64,000 nt of DNA, taken from Candidula unifasciata. Lineage: Eukaryota; Mollusca; Gastropoda; Stylommatophora; Geomitridae. The position numbers and the translations under genes were made by a program. Within the stretch, counting starts at the first letter, position 1; each line of letters begins with the position of its first letter. This document shows positions 1 through 11,994 of this stretch, piece by piece. The stretch covers positions 762,968-826,967 of the forward strand of contig CAJHNH020008001.1 in assembly GCA_905116865.2 (NCBI GenBank), given 5' to 3'. The notes beneath the pieces are model-generated. The model was not told the origin of the DNA. It searched no databases and saw nothing but the letters and a program-made list of their open reading frames with translations.

Positions 1-690
1 GTATATTTTAACCTTACATACCTTTGTTAACTCTTTGAGTCCCAGGAAACGCATCATACGTTCATACGTTCTTACCTAGAAGCCCAGTGAATGCATGATG
101 CGTCGATTTTAGTCTCTCTTTACTACTCATTAGGCCTGTGATGCTAAACCCCCTGAAAGAGTTAAAGGTAAATTTAACTTCCCAAAACTCCGACATTATA
201 ATCACGTATGTTTGTAGAGTATAACTGGGTATCTCACCATCAGACATAACATGGTTGATTATATACTCATAATTTCACATACATAGCAGCATATTTGAAT
301 ATTCAATTCACCAACATATTTTTTGTTGATTTAAGATTAGATAAAATTGCCAAGCTTCGGTCATCAGAAACTTCACAAGAATGATATGCTTTACAAAACA
401 TGTCAAATCAATAGCTCAAGAAGTGAAAAGAAAAAATGTATGCAGTGCAAATGTAAAAATACACTCACATCTAATAATAAAATAGCACCCCAACATAAAA
501 TAGGAGGGTTTCATAGATAACAAGTTGATAAGAGAAATAGTTGCAAGTGTATATGAAGTGAAATGTTTTAGGCAAATTAATTGTTGCTACCGCTAAAGAA
601 CATAACAAACAATTGTCCAGATTGTTGTGAGCTCAAGTGAGAACTATTGCAAGCATGAAAACAAAAGCTGCAGTTTCACTCACTCACTTG
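1..690. other. AT-rich non-coding DNA, nothing recognised
   Basis: No coding exon, repeat array or mobile element end was recognised here. Confidence 0.5.
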
Positions 691-1046
691 TACAGGGTGT
701 TTTAAAATATCACTACACTTTTACATAGAAATTTTTTTTGGAAACAGTGTACATGAAGACATAAAAAATGTACTACACAGTCAAATGTGAAGCAATATGC
801 AGTGAATGGCAGTGACCTGCTAGAGTAATTCTTTGCACTCAAAACAGAATGAATGTTATCAATACATGTTATAATGAATATTTTATTGGTACTTTCCAGC
901 TTTCTCAAAAAAGCATTAAACAATAGCAGTGACAATTTTAACAAATTTAATGACTTTTTAAGCATGCCTTTTGATGACATCATATACTTGGGTTTTTCAA
1001 ATTTGTTCTGCATACAAAGTGTAGTGTGACTTTAAGAACACCCTAT
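691..1046. mobile_element. ~355-bp MITE with mariner-like ends and TA target
   Basis: The left end TA|CAGGGTGTTTTAAAATATC and the right end, reversed, TA|TAGGGTGTTCTTAAAGTC agree over about 30 bases, both continuing into CACTACACTTT. TA on both sides fits a Tc1/mariner-type target duplication. There is no transposase inside, so it is non-autonomous. The family call rests on the ends only. Confidence 0.6.
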
Positions 1047-1069
1047 ACATTTGGCACTTAAAGAATTTG

Positions 1070-1177
<108 letters not shown>

Positions 1178-1261
1178 TGGTTAATTGCATCCCACTTTTG
1201 CTGTGTCAGAGAGGAGGTAGAATTTGAGAGGAACCGATAATTGACAGTGTTCATAGAAGTC

Positions 1262-1340
1262 TCAGCCCATTAAGTTGAAGTTTAGCCTGTCAAGTTCAAG
1301 TTTAGGTCATCAAGTTAAAGTTTAGTCTGTCAAGTTGAGT
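1262..1340. repeat. ~22-bp tandem repeat, about 4 copies
   Basis: The block catcaagttaaagtttagtc recurs with small changes. Confidence 0.7.
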
Positions 1341-1659
1341 TGAGTTGTATATTCAGGATGCAAGATACCAACCCAAGCATTTGTTTGCTGCTTCTGGTTT
1401 TTATTGGGTGATTTTTACACTCAGTAGTTTGCCACTGCTTTCTGAGCAGTTCAACACTCATAACAATGTAACAATCTATGCAAAGGGGTCTGCTGCCAAA
1501 TTCTCTGCAGTTGAACTGAACTCAATATATGAGAATTATGAAACTGGGTTTACAGACCCAGTCCAGCCAGCCGAAGTTGTCTCGTATTTGTAACACCTAA
1601 AGTAAAATCTGGATTGCCAACCATAACTTAGAAATTAAACTTTGAAAAAGAAATCAAAG

Positions 1660-2538
1660 CACTGAACATTGTACCAAAGAGTTTAGTGCAACAAACTGTG
1701 GCATGAACCCACAACACTAAACACTGTGACAATAACCTTCAACATTAAACACTGTGTAAAGAATCCACAACACTAAACACTGTGACAAGAACCCACAGTA
1801 CTAAACATTGTGTCAAGAACCTACAAGACTAAACACTCTGCCAAGAACCCACAATATAAACACTGTGCCAGGAACCTACAACACTAAACACTCTGCCAAG
1901 AACCCACAATATAAACACTGTGCCAGGAACCTACAACACTAAACACTGTGCCAAGAACCCACAACACTAAACACTGTGCGAAGAACCCACAACACTTAAC
2001 CATGTGCCAAGAACCCACAACACTAAACACTGTTTCAAGAACCCACAACACTAAACATTGTGCCAAGAACCCACAACACTAAACATTGTGCCAAGAACCC
2101 ACAACACTAAACATTGTGCCAAGAACCCACAACACTAAACACTGTTTCAAGAACCCACAACACTAAACATTGTGCCAAGAACCCACAACACTAAACATTG
2201 TGCCAAGAACCCACAACACTAAACATTGTGCCAAGAACCCACAACACTAAACATTGTGCCAAGAACCCACAACACTAAACACTGTGCCAAGAACCCACAG
2301 TACTTAACATTGTGCCAAGAACCCACAGTACTAAACATTTTGCCAAGAACCCACAGTACTAAACATTGTGCCAAGAACCTACAGTACTAAACATTGTGCC
2401 AAGAACCCACAACACTAAACACTGTGCCAAGAACCCACAACACTAAACACTGTGCCAAGAACCCACAGTACTAAACATTTTGCCAAGAACCCACAGTACT
2501 AAACATTGTGCCAAGAACCTACAACACTAAACACTGTA
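1660..2538. repeat. 28-bp minisatellite, ~31 copies
   Basis: The unit is approximately aacactgtgccaagaaccca plus caacacta, diverged at both edges and homogeneous in the centre. It has no coding signal. Confidence 0.92.
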
Positions 2539-4109
2539 ACGTCTGGAAGGTTCAACAACTATCAGCAGCTGGAATTTAACAACAATAGGCTTACTTGGCT
2601 GTTGTCCTGTCTACGTTTCCGGAAAGAAAATCTACCTCTTTCCTCTGAAAAGAATATTTGTAGCGTATGTAGTTGTGGTATGCACACTCTGCATACTGTG
2701 GAATTCGCATTACGTACCATTGTTATGGAGTTTAAAAATGGAAGCTGTAGCATTTACAGAGTAATTCAAGTGTACAGTAAAAGTGAACATGTACAAGCCA
2801 AACCTTCTTAAGTTAAGTATAATGTACAGTATATTATATGGCACATACAAACATGAATAATATCAACAACTCTCCAGTTAATAACTAGACAAATGGAAGG
2901 TACTTTTCTGTGATTGGCTGTTGAATATAGCGATGTAGCAGTTCCACAATCAACACCAGATAAACAACCAAATTACCTTGAGAAAAGTCTGGTGAAAAGG
3001 AAATTCAACATTGGTTTGAGGTAAATTTGTTTACCAAGTCATTTTAAATCATTCGGCATCAGTGCATATTTGAGAGATTAGGATGTTCAAACTGGCAGTT
3101 TAGCATGTAAAGCCAGCCAGGTTTTTATGAAACAGTGTGCTTAATCTAAACTCAACAGTTAAAATTGTGTGTAAAACACCCAATATCCCAAGTTGAAAAA
3201 AATGAACGATAATGGGAACAAAATACGGGAGATCTTGTCCACTCTTCTGGCTCTCAAACGTGAAGGAGCTGGTCCACCAACAGCAACATGTCTTGGAACT
3301 TTGCCATTCGTCTAGTAAAGAAATAAAAATGTACATTTTCATAATGATGCTTTTATTTGGCCAACAAATCTATTTCATTTTAAAATGTGTCAAATCATTG
3401 TCACCAGCATTCATGCAATAAAACATTTACATACAGTCCATGTGCAGTTTGATAAAACTGTTGTCATCAGTGACCATAGTTAGAATACACACATTCAGTT
3501 TGAAGGCAGAAATCACCAGAAAAGAGTAGAAAAGTAAATACATGAGTAGACTCAGTTTATTGATTTACAGCACTTATTAGGCAAGATTCCAAAACATCTA
3601 AGGACATAACAGAAGTTAGGAATGTATATTTATAATGTATACTGAAGCGAATAGAAAAGAACACCATTATGTCAATGCCATATTTTAATTATAAACTATA
3701 TGTCATTAAGAATAATGCCATTACAACAGTACATGGAATATACTTTAATCAAATTTGATGTGGCAGTATCAGTGTAGAAACACTTTATTAGCTGCTGAGG
3801 AGGGGGCAGAGCATGTATGGGAATGTCGAGAGTGAGTGATGTCACCTAGTGAATGCCAGAGCTAAATATAAAAGGATAAATCATCAGACTCTCCCAGCAA
3901 ACAAAGGTTCCAGTAACTACTAGTTACAACACACATGCTAACTAAAAATTACCCTTTCAAAGAAATGAGACAATATTCAGTGAAACACATGTCCAAAGCT
4001 CGATCCCCCCCCCACCCCTCTCAACAACAAATTTTGGATTTTATATTTATTATTATTCCTCTTTATTCCCCTATCTTCTTTCCTCTTTCTGCTTTCTGCC
4101 TTCTTCCTT
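2539..4109. other. Non-coding interval, no feature recognised
   Basis: It holds short open frames only, with no domain, splice-compatible channel exon or repeat family recognised. A C-rich run occurs near 4007. Confidence 0.5.
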
Positions 4110-5183
4110 TTTTTTCAGCATTCTGAGTCCTTGATGATCATTGCTGCAGATATCACACTCCTCCATTCATCTCTGTGACTGTCCCTCTCTGTCCAGTTGA
4201 TGACTTCCAAGTATTTGTAGCTGTGCTTGGATATTATCCAGTCACCATCTACTTCATCGGCTTTGGGAAATACTCCCATTAACTCCTTTGTGTAAGCAGC
4301 TTTTGTCTCTCTGTCATCTGCCATTTATTCTGTATTTCCCAACCACTGTAGTCTGTTAGCCCTCATTGTGTCAGTAAGTGATGGTGATTTAATCAGTTTA
4401 TGAAGTAACATTTTCTGATGTTTCTCACTTTCCGTTCTCTGCTGTTTGCATGGGTTCAAAGTTTAGTCTTAAGACGCTGTTCTCAAAGCTTTGTAATAAG
4501 GTTTCATATCTTTTAGTTGTACTCAAAGTTTTAAAGCCACGTATGACAATGGGTAATATCAATTTTATACATTTTATGATCTCGATCTTAAGAGACAGAG
4601 CATTTGATTTTAGCAGATGTGGTAGGGTTTAGTATACTTTATTTCCAGATTGTATTTAAGACTGTATTTCTTCTTCAATGCTGGAGAAGTTGAAGTTTGC
4701 ATCCAGATATGTGTTTGATTCCTCTCATCTGATGTTCATGTTATGTACTTGTGGCCGGGTTTCTTATCCGTTAACTGTCTCGTGATTATCATCTATTTTG
4801 TCTTATCTTGAATGATTATTAGTCCCATTTTCTGAAATGCTTCCTTTAAGTGAGTCAGTGTTTTCATCATCTCTAGTTCATTTTTTCCCCAAATATATCT
4901 GTCATCTGCATAACCAAGTATTCTTGTTGTTTCTCCTAAAATACAATCTTCTCTCACTTTCTTTATAATCTTCATTAGGGCCAACATAATTTGTCTGGTA
5001 CCTCTGTTGTCCTAAAATAGGCTCTCTGTGTATTGAGTTCCCCTTTTAATTATATTAGTCTTATCAACAATAATTCTTTCATTTTTCCCTCTGCTGCAAC
5101 TAATTCATGTTTAACAGTTTCTCCTGTTTGTAAGTCTTCTTATGTTTTCATTTAATTATTTTGTGTTATATTTCTTTCTAGAT
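4110..5183 (-). pseudogene. Degraded LINE reverse transcriptase, 3' part
   Basis: The minus-strand translation contains ILGYADDRYIWGKNELEMM (catalytic Y-A-D-D box, about 4870-4930) followed by a helix-rich segment and KTK, as in non-LTR retrotransposon RTs. Further downstream, RANRLQWLGNTE followed by MADDRETKAAY near 4310-4370 matches the RLRWLGH-x-x-RM-x-D-x-R tail typical of RTE/Jockey-like elements. Many stops and frame changes show a dead copy. The same element probably continues on the far side of the SPIN-like insertion, at 6692-7085. Confidence 0.75.
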
Positions 5184-6683
5184 CAATGGCTCTCAAACTG
5201 TGGGTTTCAACCCTTTTAGGGTCAAATTACCCTTTCACAGGTGTCTCCTAAGACCATCAAAAAACACATATTCATTGAACTTATGAAGTAGCAACCAAAA
5301 AAAAAATGTATTGCTGGGGGTCGGCACAACATGAGGAACTGTATTAAAGGGTCTACACAACATGAGGAACTGTATTAAAGGGTCGGCACAACATGAGGTA
5401 CGGTATTAAAGGGTGGCCACAACATGAGGAACTGTATTAAAGGGTGGCCACAACATGAGGAACTGTATTAAAGGGTGGCCACAACATGAGGAACTGTACT
5501 AAAGGGTGGCCACAACATGAGGAACTGTATTAAAGGGTGGCCACAACATGAGGAACTGTATTAAAGGGTAGGCACAACATGAGGAACTGTATTAAAGGGT
5601 CGACACAACATGAGGAACTGTATTAAAGGGTGGCCACAACATGAGGAACTGTATTAAAGGGTCGACACAACATGAGGAACTGTATTAAAGGGTCGGCACA
5701 ACATGAGGAACTGTATTAAAGGGTGGCCACAACATGAGGAACTGTATTAAAGGGTAGGCACAACATGAGGAACTGTATTAAAGGGTGGCCACAACATGAG
5801 GAACTGTATTAAAGGGTAGGCACAACATGAGGAACTGTATTAAAGGGTGGCCACAACATGAGGAACTGTATTAAAGGGTCGGCATAACATGAGGAACTGT
5901 ATTAAAGGGTAGGCACAACATGAGGAACTGTATTAAAGGGTGGCCACAACATGAGGAACTGTATTAAAGGGTCGCCACAACATGAGGAACTGTATTAAAG
6001 GGTCGCCACAACATGAGGAACTGTATTAAAGGGTAGGCACAACATGAGGAACTGTATTAAAGGGTGGCCACAACATGAGGAACTGTATTAAAGGGTAGGC
6101 ACAACATGAGGAACTGTATTAAAGGGTTGGCATAACATGAGGAACTGTATTAAAGGGTAGGCACAACATGAGGAACTGTATTAAAGGGTGGCCACAACAT
6201 GAGGAACTGTATTAAAGGGTAGGCACAACATGAGGAACTGTATTAAAGGGTGGCCACAACATGAGGAACTGTATTAAAGGGTAGGCAGAACATGAGGAAC
6301 TGTATTAAAGGGTAGGCACAACATGAGGAACTGTATTAAAGGGTTGGCATAACATGAGGAACTGTATTAAAGGGTAGGCACAACATGAGGAACTGTATTA
6401 AAGGGTGGCCACAACATGAGGAACTGTATTAAAGGGTAGGCACAACATGAGGAACTGTATTAAAGGGTTGGCATAACATGAGGAACTGTATTAAAGGGTG
6501 GGCATAACATGAGGAACTGTATTAAAGGGTGGCCACAACATGAGGAACTGTATTAAAGGGTGGCCACAACATGAGGAACTGTATTAAAGGGTGGCCACAA
6601 CATGAGGAACTGTATTAAAGGGTGGCCACAACATGAGGAACTGTATTAAAGGGTTGCGGCATTAGGAAAATTAGGAGCCACTG
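5184..6683 (+). mobile_element. SPIN-like hAT transposon (non-autonomous) with internal 31-bp expansion
   Basis: The element is flanked by a perfect 8-bp duplication, ttctagat (5176-5183 and 6684-6691), the size expected of hAT transposons. The ends are CAATGGCTCTCAAACTGTGG on the left and, reversed, CAGTGGCTCCTAATTTTCC on the right. Internal blocks (ccctttcacaggtgtctcc, aagaccatc, aaacacatattcat, atgaagtagcaac, and near the end gttgcggcattagg) match what I recall of SPIN consensus sequence. No transposase is present. Most of the 1,500 bp is a tandem array of one internal segment, annotated separately. Confidence 0.82.
5310..6655 (+). repeat. 31-bp minisatellite inside the SPIN-like element, ~43 copies
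   Basis: The unit reads ggccacaacatgaggaactg then tattaaagggt. It corresponds to the 3' segment of SPIN that is normally present once. Variants at the ggccac/aggcac/cgacac positions alternate along the array, suggesting higher-order or conversion-like spread. Confidence 0.95.
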
Positions 6684-6691
6684 TTCTAGAT

Positions 6692-7424
6692 ACTCTGTTT
6701 CCTCACATTCTATGTCTCCTTGTCTACACATGTTACATATTTCCTTGTCTATTACTGAATACTCATGCTTTCTTTTTTTGCATAATTTCTTCAGTCATCC
6801 ACATTTGATTTTTCTTGTTTCTTTCACTCACTGGTAAGTTGGAATTTGCTGTTTGTATATAATTCTGAGGCACTCCCATTTTGTACTGATTTTCTGTGGA
6901 TTTTCAAGCCGATATTATTCCCTGCTTTCAAGTATTTTCCTGTCACATTTATTTTTTCCCTTCACCAGATACTGATGATTTATTTATGGCTGCTAAAATG
7001 CTGATATATCTGCTTAGGATTGCCTTAAAGATTTTAGACCCGTGCTTTCAAGTCTGATGTGCATTTGTATGACCACAAGGTTGTGAACTGAGTTTATATC
7101 CCCCACAGGGACATAGGAACAAAGGAAGGAAAAAGAAAATGAAGTTAGTTAATTTAACAATTTTTGTTGTTTTTTTGTGAACAATGTTTTAACTGTTATT
7201 ACTGCACATTGTTAGACTGTACTTGTTAAAATTCAACATTTTTTTAAAAAACATGGCTGTCTTTGTTGGTATGGAACAATGCTAAAACTGTTGGTGTTGA
7301 ACATTGTTATCATTGAACAGTGTTATTTTTTAAAATAATTATTGAATAATGTCATCACTGTTATTATTATTAAACAATAAAATTGAACAGTGTTATCATT
7401 GTTTTCATTGTTGAGACTTCTTAC
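6692..7424 (-). pseudogene. LINE remnant (upstream half of the split element) plus non-coding intron
   Basis: The minus-strand frames between about 7085 and 6692 include TGLKIFKAILSRYISILAA, KMGVPQNYIQTANSN and WMTEEIMQKKKA, resembling the segment between endonuclease and RT of RTE-like LINEs. Stops are present. The part from 7085 to 7424 is AT-rich intron next to exon V7 with no feature. Confidence 0.5.
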
Positions 7425-7592
7425 CTGTGAACCTTCCTTGACTTCTATTGGTATTCTGAAAATCTGTGCAGACATGATCTCCTTGTCCCCTCGCCGGGCT
7501 AGAACGTTGACATAGGCGAATTCTAGCAAGCCAGCAAAGACAAAGATGAGGCTGCTGACAATCCACACATCGATGGCTTTGATGTAGGAGAC
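7425..7592 (-). CDS. Channel exon V7: M3 and start of cytoplasmic loop
   Basis: The 168-nt exon (56 codons) has acceptor gccag| and donor |gtaaga. It reads VSYIKAIDVWIVSSLIFVF, then AGLLEFAYVNVLARR and GDKEIMSAQIFRIPIEVK. VSY-x-KAID-x-W is the invariant M2-M3 linker/M3 start of anion channels, and LLEFA-x-VN is the M3 end. The remainder is the beginning of the M3-M4 intracellular loop. The exon ends in phase 0, so further exons with the loop and M4 must follow. No M4-like segment was recognised from 1 to 7424; it is probably outside the window. Confidence 0.94.
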
Positions 7593-7699
7593 CTGGCAGA
7601 ACCAGTGTCAGAGAGCTTAGATTAGTCTCGTCTTTGGAGAGGTAGATGGTAATACATGAAGAATCAAGGAAATAATACTAGAAACTGGTACAAACGGAA

Positions 7700-8070
7700 C
7701 CACTGAACGAACGAAGGAACAAACAAACTTTATTTTCAAAGGGTCACAAATTAGGCACGCAGGCCCGTCTTACATTCGGCCCTTCCAAACATCTGTCTTT
7801 CACATTGCATCTGTATTTTATCAATAAGCATGTTATACTCATTTGATAATATGCCTAATATGAATATCAAAAAAGAGAGGAAAACAGAAAAGAAAAAAGC
7901 ACCAAAGCATGGGTGGTAAAATGCATGCACAGAACACACCCACCCACTCACTTAAACACACCCACATACCTTCACACACACATTAACACACCCCGTTCAC
8001 CCACGTACATACCTACATACCCACACAGACACGCACATTCCACACACATACAAACATACATAAATACACA
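7700..8070 (-). repeat. Dispersed repeat F, copy 1, with CA-rich flank
   Basis: The segment from gaacgaacgaaggaacaaac through tttattttcaaagggtcac and cgcaggcccgtcttacattc recurs reversed at 38985-39200 and in part at 58595-58740. The GAAC-rich end looks like a retroposon tail. It is followed by a cacac-rich tract at about 7930-8070. Confidence 0.7.
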
Positions 8071-8164
8071 CACAGCCACTGAAATAATAATAGACTCTGG
8101 TACAAACAGTATAACTGAAACAACACTTGAAACTAATAAATATAAATACTGAAATATTACTAGA

Positions 8165-8476
8165 AACTTCCTTGTGTGGGTTGCGGGGACCCATTATAGA
8201 GAAAACAAGAAAAGAGAACAAGCATGTCTTAAGAGTGGAATAATTAGGGGTTTTCTTTTAAATCTAAGTGCATCTGCCTGATAGGTAAAGAACCAAAGTC
8301 TGCATACAAATAAGCCAGATTTGTAACAAGATGTGTATGAAACAGTCGGGTTCTGGAAGAATCCTAAAGTCCAGAAGGGAATGAACTACTATACATTTCA
8401 GCCGTAGTTAACAGACGGTGAACGCAAAGGAGGAGAAGAAGAAGAAGAAGAAGAAGAAGAAGAAGAAGAAGAAGAA
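8165..8476 (+). mobile_element. SINE-like repeat A, copy 1, with (GAA)n tail
   Basis: This is a member of a ~280-bp dispersed family. Shared landmarks are ggg.cccatt, acaagcatgtc, a gagtcgactaa-like block, aaccaa.gtctgcatacaaat, aagccag and a final ggtgaacg followed by GAA repeats (8430-8476). Ten copies are recognised in this window. Confidence 0.75.
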
Positions 8477-8574
8477 GAGGACTTGAAACTGATATAAATG
8501 TAACTACTGAAGTACTAATACAATTGATACATAAAGTATGTGCGTTTGTCTGTGTTTCTATCCTGTCCTCATTT

Positions 8575-8700
8575 CTAACTGGGTTGACCTAAGAGCCAAG
8601 GTCAGTTTTGTTTCCAATCCTCCTGTTGAGGTTTGAACTCAGTACGTTTTTACCAACAAGCGAGCATTTACTCACTATGCTACTGCTGTTCCCAGTACTT
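8575..8700 (-). mobile_element. tRNA-derived SINE head (family E-like)
   Basis: The minus strand reads tagcatagtgagtaaatgc (A-box-like) and ctgagttcaaacctcaac (B-box-like), in the order and spacing of a tRNA-related promoter. Confidence 0.5.
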
Positions 8701-8764
8701 GAAAAAGTATATCATTACCTGCTATGATTACCTTCAGTATCTTTATGAGTGCATTAAAGAGTAA

Positions 8765-8932
8765 CAGTTATATTTTGAACTGAAAACGGAATATCCCACT
8801 TATATTTTGAGCTGAAAACGGGACACCCCACTAATATTTTGAGCTGAAAACGGGACATCCCAGTAATATTTTGAGCTGAAAACAGGACATCCCAGTAATA
8901 TTTTGTGCTGAAAACGGAATACCCCAACTTTA
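8765..8932. repeat. ~34-bp tandem repeat, 5 copies
   Basis: The unit is tatattttgagctgaaaacg then ggacatcccagta. It lies in the V6-V7 intron. The remaining intron from 8933 to 9341 shows nothing further. Confidence 0.9.
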
Positions 8933-9341
8933 TATCCCCCTTCCCCTCGTTTTTTCTTCTCTCTTTTAGATGACTGGTGTGAGAGAGCGTTAATTACTGG
9001 CCCAACAATGGTATTAAAAGCCAAACACCTGCCATCAAAAAATAAACGAAACAATATGTTCTTTAGCTGCATTAGGAAAAAAGTGCTACAACTAAAATTC
9101 TCACAAACACATTTCAGACATTAAAAGTAGCTAAACGAATTAAATCTAATTAGGTCTACAGATATAACTATAAGTGAATGTTCTATTCTCGAGCTTATAT
9201 CTAGATTTTCTTTTTCAAACGGTCGGGACAGGCCGAAAAATCGGAATGTCCCGGTAAAAAGAGACGTATGGTCACTCTACAGCAAGATCTAGAGACAGCC
9301 GTAGGTCACTCGAACAATATAACAACAGAAAGAAGCATTAC

Positions 9342-9556
9342 CTTTGGTAGCTGCGACTGTATGTACGACCCGTGTGTGTTGAGGGTCAGCACTGTCAACA
9401 CCCCTAAGGTTACACGGGCAGGAATGGCCTCTAAGTCCAGCCAGAAGGACACCCAAGATAGGGCCACAATGAGAATACTGGGCACGTAGACCTGGATGAT
9501 GTAGTAGCCGATGTCCCTCTTGAGTGTAAAGTAGGCTTTGATGCAAGCAAATTTTG
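9342..9556 (-). CDS. Channel exon V6: loop C end, M1 and pore-lining M2
   Basis: The 215-nt exon has acceptor tccag| and donor |gtaatg. It begins [19 protein letters not shown], continues with [20 protein letters not shown] (M1) and [15 protein letters not shown], then [18 protein letters not shown] (M2 and M2-M3 loop). The GYY-x-I-Q-x-Y-x-P-S motif is diagnostic of M1. PAR immediately before M2 is the anion-selectivity motif of GABA-A, GlyR and GluCl channels. In M2 numbering with Arg as 0', position 9' is the conserved gate Leu. Position 6', Thr in most picrotoxin-sensitive anion channels, is Leu here, while 13' Thr is kept. FACIKA holds the second loop C cysteine. Confidence 0.95.
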
Positions 9557-9654
9557 CTGGATGTAAAAAAAAAAAAAAACCAGGTCACGATTGATTTTCT
9601 AGTGAGTCAATCGTAAAATCAAGAAAATAATGGGTCTGTTACATCATCAGGGAA

Positions 9655-9960
9655 GCCGCTGTGGCGCAGCAGCTAGACGCTTGCCTGCTTTCTTTTTTTT
9701 TCTTCTGTCTTCTTCTTCCTTCTTTTTTATTAGCGCTAACCAGTTATAATCTTATAGGAAAAGTTCTAGTTGTTGTTCATTTCTGGACTTTGTTCTTGTT
9801 CAAGAATTTGAGTTTTGCGTGCACATTCGTTCTACAGATAAGGCTTATGTGTCTGCAGACTGTTTTTTATAGCCTCTCATGTCTAGTACGACATGCTTGT
9901 TATAGAGACAGTGGGTCAATTCACATCCCCCCCCCCTCCGAATGGGGCCCCAAAGCCTTC
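9655..9960 (-). mobile_element. SINE-like repeat A, copy 2, next to a tRNA-like SINE head
   Basis: Reversed, the copy runs from ggggccccattcgg (near 9950) through acccactgtctc, caagcatgtcgtac, cagtctgcagacac and atgtgcacgcaaaactc to a GAAGAAGAAGA-type tail near 9700. A short + strand piece, gccgctgtggcgcagcagct at 9655-9690, resembles a family E tRNA-like head cut short here. Confidence 0.7.
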
Positions 9961-10034
9961 ACAGGGACATTCACTATTATCCTCATGTGCATAATCGGGG
10001 AGAAGGAAAGAGTGAAAGTGATAGAGCAATATGT

Positions 10035-10181
<147 letters not shown>

Positions 10182-10198
10182 GGGGCAAGAAAACATAC

Positions 10199-10360
10199 GG
10201 GTTTCGACATCCATTGTTCCGTTACAATTTTCAGTAAAGTTATTGACGATGGAGAACTGTGGTAGTTCTGTGTTGAGTGCGATGTCCTTGTCGTGTGTGA
10301 TGGCAATCACTTCTTCAGGCTGCTGCCAGTAAAACATCACATTGTCTGTTGTGTATGTGT
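10199..10360 (-). CDS. Channel exon V5: loops B, F and first cysteine of loop C
   Basis: The 162-nt exon has acceptor tctgcag| and donor |gtatgt. It reads YTYTTDNVMFYWQQPEEV, then LNTELPQFSIVNNFTENC and NGTMDVET. The Y-x-Y-T-x-D-x-x-F-x-W block is the loop B strand, and LPQF leads into loop C. An aromatic residue (Tyr) occupies the GlyR F159 position. Loop C cysteines (here and in V6) enclose 12 residues, two more than vertebrate GlyR, and lack the usual loop C Tyr. NFT and NGT are possible glycosylation sites. The donor is followed within about 20 nt by a long CT tract on this strand (10038-10179), which could act as a polypyrimidine splicing element. Confidence 0.92.
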
Positions 10361-10659
10361 CTGCAGACAAACAAGTTCATCGTATCAAGATATAACCAGC
10401 ATGAAACATCATACATTAACGCTGTCCACGCATAAAAACATACATACATACATAAATGCATATATACTTCTTGTTTACTGTGATATTAGTTAATGTACCT
10501 ATAAATAAATGCATGCGCTTACTCACGCACATAATAAACTATACATACAGATAATACATACATCCATGCACACGAGTCCAGACTAATATAACAGATAGTC
10601 AAGCATGACTGTTTTTAGGTTTGGCAAGCAATTTGCTTTCTGACTGCGGTTAGTCGTTG

Positions 10660-11175
10660 TATTTTCCATATATTTGGACTTAAAGTCACACTGTGGCATC
10701 AAAGGCAATGAAAGCGCAGATGCTTTAGCCAAGGAAGGCAATAACAAACCACAGACCTACCAGCCACTATCTTTTCCAGAAGTCAAAACACTCATTAAGA
10801 GAAAATCAGAAACAGATTGGAAAACCAACACTGGTTATAACTACGAAAAAGATTTTCTGAAACACTTGAACAGAACCGACCAAGTCACAGTTTTTCGCTT
10901 ACGCACTGGACACTGCAGACTCAATAAACACTCACATAAATTAGGTATGAGCCAAACAGCTCTCTGCCGGTGCCTTCGTGCTGAACAGACTCCAGAACAT
11001 GTTCTGCAAGACTGTCCTTCCCTGGCGGAGCTGCGGAGCGACATATGGCAACACCCAGTAGAACTGACAACTAAGCTTTGGGGAAACCTAAGAGACCTTG
11101 AAAAGACATTCCAGTTTATGACCCACAGTGGATTATGCGCATGACCAGAGATCGCTGAAGAAGAAGAAGAAGGTA
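10660..11175 (+). pseudogene. 5'-truncated I-type LINE: end of RNase H and C-terminal CCHC-like region
   Basis: The reading frame 10674-11144 contains HCGIKGNESADALAKEG, the last RNase H block (S-H-C-G-x-x-G-N-E-x-A-D). It then has VFRLRTGHCRLNKHSHKLG and CRCLRAEQTPEHVLQDC, the Cys/His tail found in I/Jockey-group LINEs. The first His of the RNase H block is intact, but everything upstream is missing. The copy ends in GAAGAAGAAGAAG at 11157-11172. It is closely related to the longer copy at 39820-41155 and lies antisense within the V4-V5 intron. Confidence 0.85.
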
Positions 11176-11459
11176 ATCTGGTTTTCATTGGCACAGGATC
11201 GAAACGATTTTGGGGTGACCCGTGTGCTGTGATGTTGCAGGTGCGATTACCTGATACACGCAAACAGGTACAGACAAACAATCACAGAAACAGACATCAT
11301 ACACAACGACAACAGCGCGTTGCTGGAGGAACAGGTGCACGGCAAGCAATTACCATTAAAAAATATAATAATTTTTCCAGGTCTTTCATCGACCTGAACT
11401 CATAATTTTTACATATTCCAGAGGTTTGCCTCAAAGCTCGCTTTTCCCCACAGTGATAG

Positions 11460-11740
11460 TAACTTTAGTTGTCGATTTTTAAGTTGTCTAGTGTTATGTT
11501 ATGTTATCACAATCAACGTCACTGCACATTGGGCATTTCCATGCGTGCTCATTCCTCCGAGGTACTTTTACTAATTGTTCCCATAAGAAGTTGGTTATAA
11601 TTTTATAATTTCTCCTATCTCGGCCTCCGAAGGCGGCATAGACGTGCTTCATCGTGCTTTACTCCCATGTCATGCAATCGTGTTTTCTAGTGTGTCCTCC
11701 TTTATCTAATTGCTTTCTATGCTTCTATAAATACATATCA
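11460..11740 (+). mobile_element. SINE D-like fragments
   Basis: Pieces of tgtcgatttttaagttgtct and gttttctagtgtgtcctcc match the body of repeat D at 18000-18215 and 56415-56560. The copy is diverged and discontinuous. Confidence 0.45.
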
Positions 11741-11994
11741 ACGCTTGCAAATGTATGTATTCCATTGCAATGGTGTTTGACTAACTGACTGTCATGCAAG
11801 ATATTGGTTAAGCACACGCTCAACTCGGACACATCTGCTTATCCTCTAGACAGGATTTAAATGGCTTTCTTTTCCCCCGTCTCCACTTATTCTCAGATAT
11901 ATCCTGGGATTAACTTGTTGATTATTATAGTTGATGGAAACTCTCACGTCGTATTCCCGAAAGTGCTCTCCCAATCAAATTATTGTTAGGGTAT

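Noticed and set aside
1660..2538. CRISPR-like array of 28-bp repeats
   Set aside because: Units are contiguous with no spacers and the context is eukaryotic; simple minisatellite.
3100..3342. Possible M4 exon of the channel on the minus strand (hydrophobic frame)
   Set aside because: The hydrophobic stretch lacks the M4 pattern and no splice acceptor in the required phase was seen.
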